Source: Rhabdornis inornatus
Taxonomy: Eukaryota > Chordata > Aves > Passeriformes > Rhabdornithidae
Assembly (NCBI GenBank): GCA_013397075.1
Contig: VWZS01010170.1
Span: forward strand, 1,053,208 to 1,117,207
Reading direction: 5' to 3'
DNA length: 64,000 nucleotides
Positions 63,801 through 64,000 of the stretch are shown here, piece by piece. The notes under the pieces were generated by a model, which saw only the letters and a program-made list of their open reading frames with translations, was not told the origin of the DNA and ran no database searches. The position numbers and the translations under genes were made by a program. Every line of letters starts with the position of its first letter. The stretch's first letter is position 1.

Positions 63801-64000
63801 TATTCTCCCTTCCCCTTGTTTAAATTACTTTATATCTCACTCTTAAAAGAAGTAGCCATTTGTTTCAAAAAGGCTATTGAAACACAATAAAGACATTCAT
63901 CACCTCTTTCTGTTGAAATAAAAATCATGCTAATGCTTGAATATGCAAGTTTAGTTTTGGAAAGTACCACAGCAAGAACACTTTGATAAATATTTAAAAA

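Larger units (their letters stand above)
59105..64000. other. Upstream flanking DNA, no gene recognised
   Basis: AT-rich and apparently non-coding. It contains the hairpin at 59745-59801 and an AAAT microsatellite at about 60765-60802. The segment 59700-60060 is less AT-rich than its surroundings and may be an unrecognised old repeat. Nothing else is supported. Confidence 0.6.

Noticed and set aside
1..64000. A novel prokaryote-like system (CRISPR, operon, phage, toxin-antitoxin)
   Set aside because: The sequence is vertebrate nuclear DNA with spliced exons and avian retroelements. No regularly spaced direct repeats, dense coding or ribosome binding sites occur.

Overview
The window is vertebrate nuclear DNA, almost certainly from a bird. 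It is AT-rich, intron-dominated sequence with one CpG-rich promoter. It carries short 5'-truncated CR1 retrotransposon fragments and a decayed LTR-type repeat whose ends resemble a family common in bird genomes. There are no operons, ribosome binding sites or CRISPR arrays, and no prokaryotic-type gene organisation. The many short ORFs across the window are chance or shadow ORFs, except where they overlap the exons listed below.

The window is dominated by one minus-strand gene, recognised from its encoded protein as TMEM245 (older name C9orf5), a polytopic membrane protein with an AI-2E-transporter-like (PF01594/UPF0118) C-terminal half. Fourteen consecutive coding exons can be placed with GT/AG borders and an unbroken reading frame. 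They run from exon 1 (ATG at 52506-52504, inside the CpG island) to exon 14 (2849-2994). They supply 2,030 coding nt: 676 codons plus two bases of the next. The remaining 3' exons, about 200 residues judging by the mammalian length, lie beyond the left edge. Exon 7 is a 24-nt microexon that keeps frame whether included or skipped.

Layout: 1-2848 is partial intron 14. From 2849 to 52000, exons 14 to 1 are separated by introns of 0.8-9.3 kb. About 51960-52760 is the CpG island and promoter, with a ZNF143/Staf-like site just upstream of the ATG. From about 52.8 kb to 64 kb is upstream flanking DNA with no convincing exon; it contains a CR1 fragment and a perfect 20-bp-arm hairpin. In human, FRRS1L lies upstream of TMEM245 on the same strand, so part of this flank could be its 3' UTR, but no FRRS1L coding sequence was recognised.

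I do not see a previously undescribed multigene system here. The items most worth a second look are the microexon, the hairpin at 59745-59801, the ZNF143-like promoter site, the template-strand G-quadruplex motif in intron 8, and the LTR-derived block with 50-bp internal periodicity in intron 5.
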